From contig NZ_QUEE01000003.1 in the NCBI RefSeq assembly GCF_003477885.1, positions 186,001 to 250,000 on the forward strand: a stretch of 64,000 nt of DNA, given 5' to 3'. The notes beneath the pieces are model-generated. The model was not told where the DNA came from. It searched no databases and saw only the letters and a list, made by a program, of their open reading frames with translations. How positions within the stretch are numbered: position 1 is the first letter of the stretch; every line of letters begins with the position of its first letter. The position numbers and the translations under genes are program-made. Shown piece by piece: positions 62,290-64,000 of the stretch. The stretch is from Lachnotalea sp. AF33-28 (lineage in GTDB: Bacteria; Bacillota; Clostridia; Lachnospirales; Lachnospiraceae).

Positions 62290-63762
62290 TTATTCCAGAA
62301 GACGTAAGTCCACCCCCGCCCCCGCATAAGGCACCATCACCGCAAAATACGGCAGCGCATACTGGCATTTCGCCTCCCACACCAAATGAAACAGCACGCC
62401 TCCCACCACGATCATGCCCGGCAGCAGAACGCGCAGGTCACATTTCTTCCTCCGCGCGATCAGAAAGGCAGCCGCAAAGGCCAGTATCACAAACTGATAG
62501 CCGTTCATAAAGCCCATCACGATCCCATGAAACGTTCTGTAATACATGCTGTCCGCAAGCCATCCCCTGGGCGCATCCGCTTCATGGCCCACCATGAAGC
62601 ACTGATAGCTGGGATCGTTCCACTGTGAAATGAATTTCTCACCGAAAAATTTCATGCCGTAGACGGGGTCACTTACAAAGCTGCGCACCGACCTATCGAT
62701 CTCCTGTCTGGCGTCTTCCGCCACCAACAGATTGTCATTATTATATTTTTGATAAGCGATCATCACATAATCGTTGTACCAGCCGGGCGCCAGGTCACCA
62801 TCCTGCAGGCCCATAGCGATCCAGGCGGTCTTGGGTATACCGTGGTTCCCAACCTCCGCATCCGCCCGCAGAGCGTACATCTGCTTTACACAGATGCCTG
62901 GCAGCTGCATCAAAACCAGAAATGCGGCAGCTGCCAGCAGCCTGCGCTTCCAGGATATCCTGTTTCCTGCAAACACCGCGGCAATCAGCATGGCCACCGC
63001 AAAGATCAGGCTGTTTGATTTTAACAGAACCGCCAGACCCGCCAATGCGCCCGCGGCTGTCAAAGATGACGGATGACGGCTGTCAACGTATGTGATCATG
63101 CACCACAGCGCCGCCAGGGAAAGGGCCAATGATGGGATGTTTCCATAGGCAAAGGTGGCATAAAAATATAATGGAAAACAAAAGAACAGGAGCAGCGCCG
63201 TATTTCTGGCAGACTTCTCCCCAAAAAGCTTCCCGCTGATTCCGTAAAGGCAGAACAGGATTAGGCAGATCCAAAGGCTGTTGATCAGCTGTACCGCCAG
63301 ATAGTTACCCGCGCCGAACAGCCGGTATATAAACTCCACGTAAGCCGTATAGCCGATCTGATGCGGGAAACGGTACAGGTATGCTCCCGGCATCAGGCCG
63401 GTGTAGGTGCCCTGCGCGAATTCCGCCGCGATGATGGATATGGTATTGGCGTCCGCGGTGGGCACGCTGTTGGAAATCAGAACCCAGCCCGTGCTAAACA
63501 GCAGACTGTATACCGCCAGCACCGCCATAACCGAGCGGCCGGTGATGCGGTATCTGTCCAGCAGACGGCAGATTACCCGAAACAGCGCCCACACCCCCGC
63601 TGCCGCAATCAGCAGCAACGGCCATAAGTCGGCCCGGTACAGCGGAACTTCGGCGTAATCCGTACGGAAATATGTCGTTGAAAACAGGCTGCAGGCAGCC
63701 ATAATCAGAATAAAAAGCAACGCGGACCAGTATGTTATGTTTCTTATTATTTTTTCAACCAT
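62290..63762 (-). CDS. Multispanning membrane protein, probable GT-C (GT39-like) glycosyltransferase
   Basis: About 490 residues from ATG at 63762, 28 bases after the upstream stop; the open frame to 63867 overlaps the previous gene. It has about eleven membrane segments. After the second or third comes NSVPTADANTISIIAAEFAQ and GAYLYRFPHQIGYTAYVEFI, and FAYGNIPSLALSLAALWCMI, features of PMT-type GT-C enzymes of Firmicutes. An outer loop (GDLAPGWYNDYVMIAYQKYN, about 340-400) follows. It shares no discoidin tail with the other GT-C proteins. It probably transfers a lipid-linked sugar outside the membrane. Confidence 0.65.
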   Translation of the reverse strand: MVEKIIRNITYWSALLFILIMAACSLFSTTYFRTDYAEVPLYRADLWPLLLIAAAGVWALFRVICRLLDRYRITGRSVMAVLAVYSLLFSTGWVLISNSVPTADANTISIIAAEFAQGTYTGLMPGAYLYRFPHQIGYTAYVEFIYRLFGAGNYLAVQLINSLWICLILFCLYGISGKLFGEKSARNTALLLFFCFPLYFYATFAYGNIPSLALSLAALWCMITYVDSRHPSSLTAAGALAGLAVLLKSNSLIFAVAMLIAAVFAGNRISWKRRLLAAAAFLVLMQLPGICVKQMYALRADAEVGNHGIPKTAWIAMGLQDGDLAPGWYNDYVMIAYQKYNNDNLLVAEDARQEIDRSVRSFVSDPVYGMKFFGEKFISQWNDPSYQCFMVGHEADAPRGWLADSMYYRTFHGIVMGFMNGYQFVILAFAAAFLIARRKKCDLRVLLPGMIVVGGVLFHLVWEAKCQYALPYFAVMVPYAGAGVDLRLLE

Positions 63763-63790
63763 GCTGATCTTTTCTTCTCCAATCTGCACA

Positions 63791-64000
63791 CTACTCACAT
63801 TTATAGATGCAATAGCCCTCATATTCGAACACCAGCTGCGCCTCTGCAGCAAGTTCGCTGATGTCATTGGAGGTCAGCACATATTTCACTGCCAGTGTCT
63901 TAAGATCCTCCGGGTTTAAATTCACCACAAACCGATCCCCGGTGATGCCTTCTGCAAACCAGGTCTCCCGCTCGTCCTGCAGATTCACTTCGATATGGGC
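63791..64000 (-). CDS. C-terminal tail of a membrane protein (cut by window edge)
   Basis: The minus-strand frame is open at the right edge and ends at 63791, giving the last 69 residues. FVVNLNPEDLKTLAVKYVLT followed by SNDISELAAEAQLVFEYEGY and CIYKCE resembles the soluble C-terminal domain of YfhO/DUF6044-like GT-C membrane proteins, in which LxVKYVLS precedes a final IYxYxx strand. The family call is tentative because only the tail is present. It is followed after 28 bases by the GT-C-like gene at 62290 and is probably co-transcribed with it. Confidence 0.5.
   Translation of the reverse strand, partial: AHIEVNLQDERETWFAEGITGDRFVVNLNPEDLKTLAVKYVLTSNDISELAAEAQLVFEYEGYCIYKCE

Noticed and set aside
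1..64000. tRNA, rRNA, CRISPR arrays or phage genes
   Set aside because: None could be recognised by eye; no regularly spaced repeats and no cloverleaf-like sequences with CCA ends were noticed.

Overview
This 64 kb window is almost wholly a surface-polysaccharide locus of a low-GC Gram-positive bacterium, most likely a member of the Clostridia (Lachnospiraceae-like). I infer this from the strong AGGAGG-type ribosome sites with occasional GTG and TTG starts, the IS66-type transposase genes, the CpsC/Wzz-like chain-length protein and several membrane families common in that group (DUF6056- and DUF6077-like). I see no rRNA, tRNA or CRISPR array. Nearly every gene lies on the minus strand, so transcription runs from high to low coordinates in tightly packed, often overlapping genes. 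The exceptions are one plus-strand GT14-like gene (2579-3493) and an IS66 remnant (3921-5806).

Layout in the direction of transcription. (1) 64000-61829: the tail of a membrane protein, a GT-C-like membrane protein and an alkyltransferase-like DNA-repair protein ending in a clear terminator. (2) 61690-59320: a monocistronic-looking GT-C gene with a discoidin-like tail and its own near-consensus promoter. (3) 59286-50491: a second near-consensus promoter, then rmlC, an ABC polysaccharide exporter (Wzm/Wzt), a methyltransferase, a 1017-residue multi-domain glycosyltransferase and a pair of membrane ORFs. (4) 50441-37091: a chain-length regulator, an initiating phosphoglycosyltransferase, many glycosyltransferases, three O-acetyltransferases and an EpsG-type polymerase. 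(5) 37070-19605: two Wzx flippases, a Wzy polymerase, an undecaprenyl-phosphate sugar synthase next to two tandem discoidin-tailed GT-C enzymes, and more glycosyltransferases. (6) 19392-5834: a second initiating phosphoglycosyltransferase, TagA/WecG-type GT26, glycosyltransferases, a Wzy, and a cassette that appears to make and CMP-activate an ulosonic (sialic-like) acid, then a third Wzx and a WcbI-like protein. (7) 2352-1: another GT-C-like gene and the start of a fourth discoidin-family GT-C paralogue.

The locus is a mosaic. G+C content is high from about 32.4 kb to the right edge, low from 19.6 to 32.4 kb and from 0 to 13 kb, and intermediate between about 13.3 and 19.4 kb. The sharpest boundary falls between two tandem paralogues at about 32.4 kb. 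Gene scars at 21.03-21.3 kb, where tails of another wzy and perhaps a glycosyltransferase survive, support assembly by recombination. Three flippases, three polymerases, two initiating transferases and one ABC exporter imply at least two, probably three, separate glycans or alternately acquired modules.

The most interesting parts are the putative ulosonic-acid cassette at 8474-12341, which uses a DRE-TIM aldolase fused to a DUF115/GT42-like domain instead of a NeuB synthase, and the family of discoidin-tailed GT-C enzymes with a GtrB/ArnC-like partner. All functional calls rest on motif reading by eye; no database search was run.
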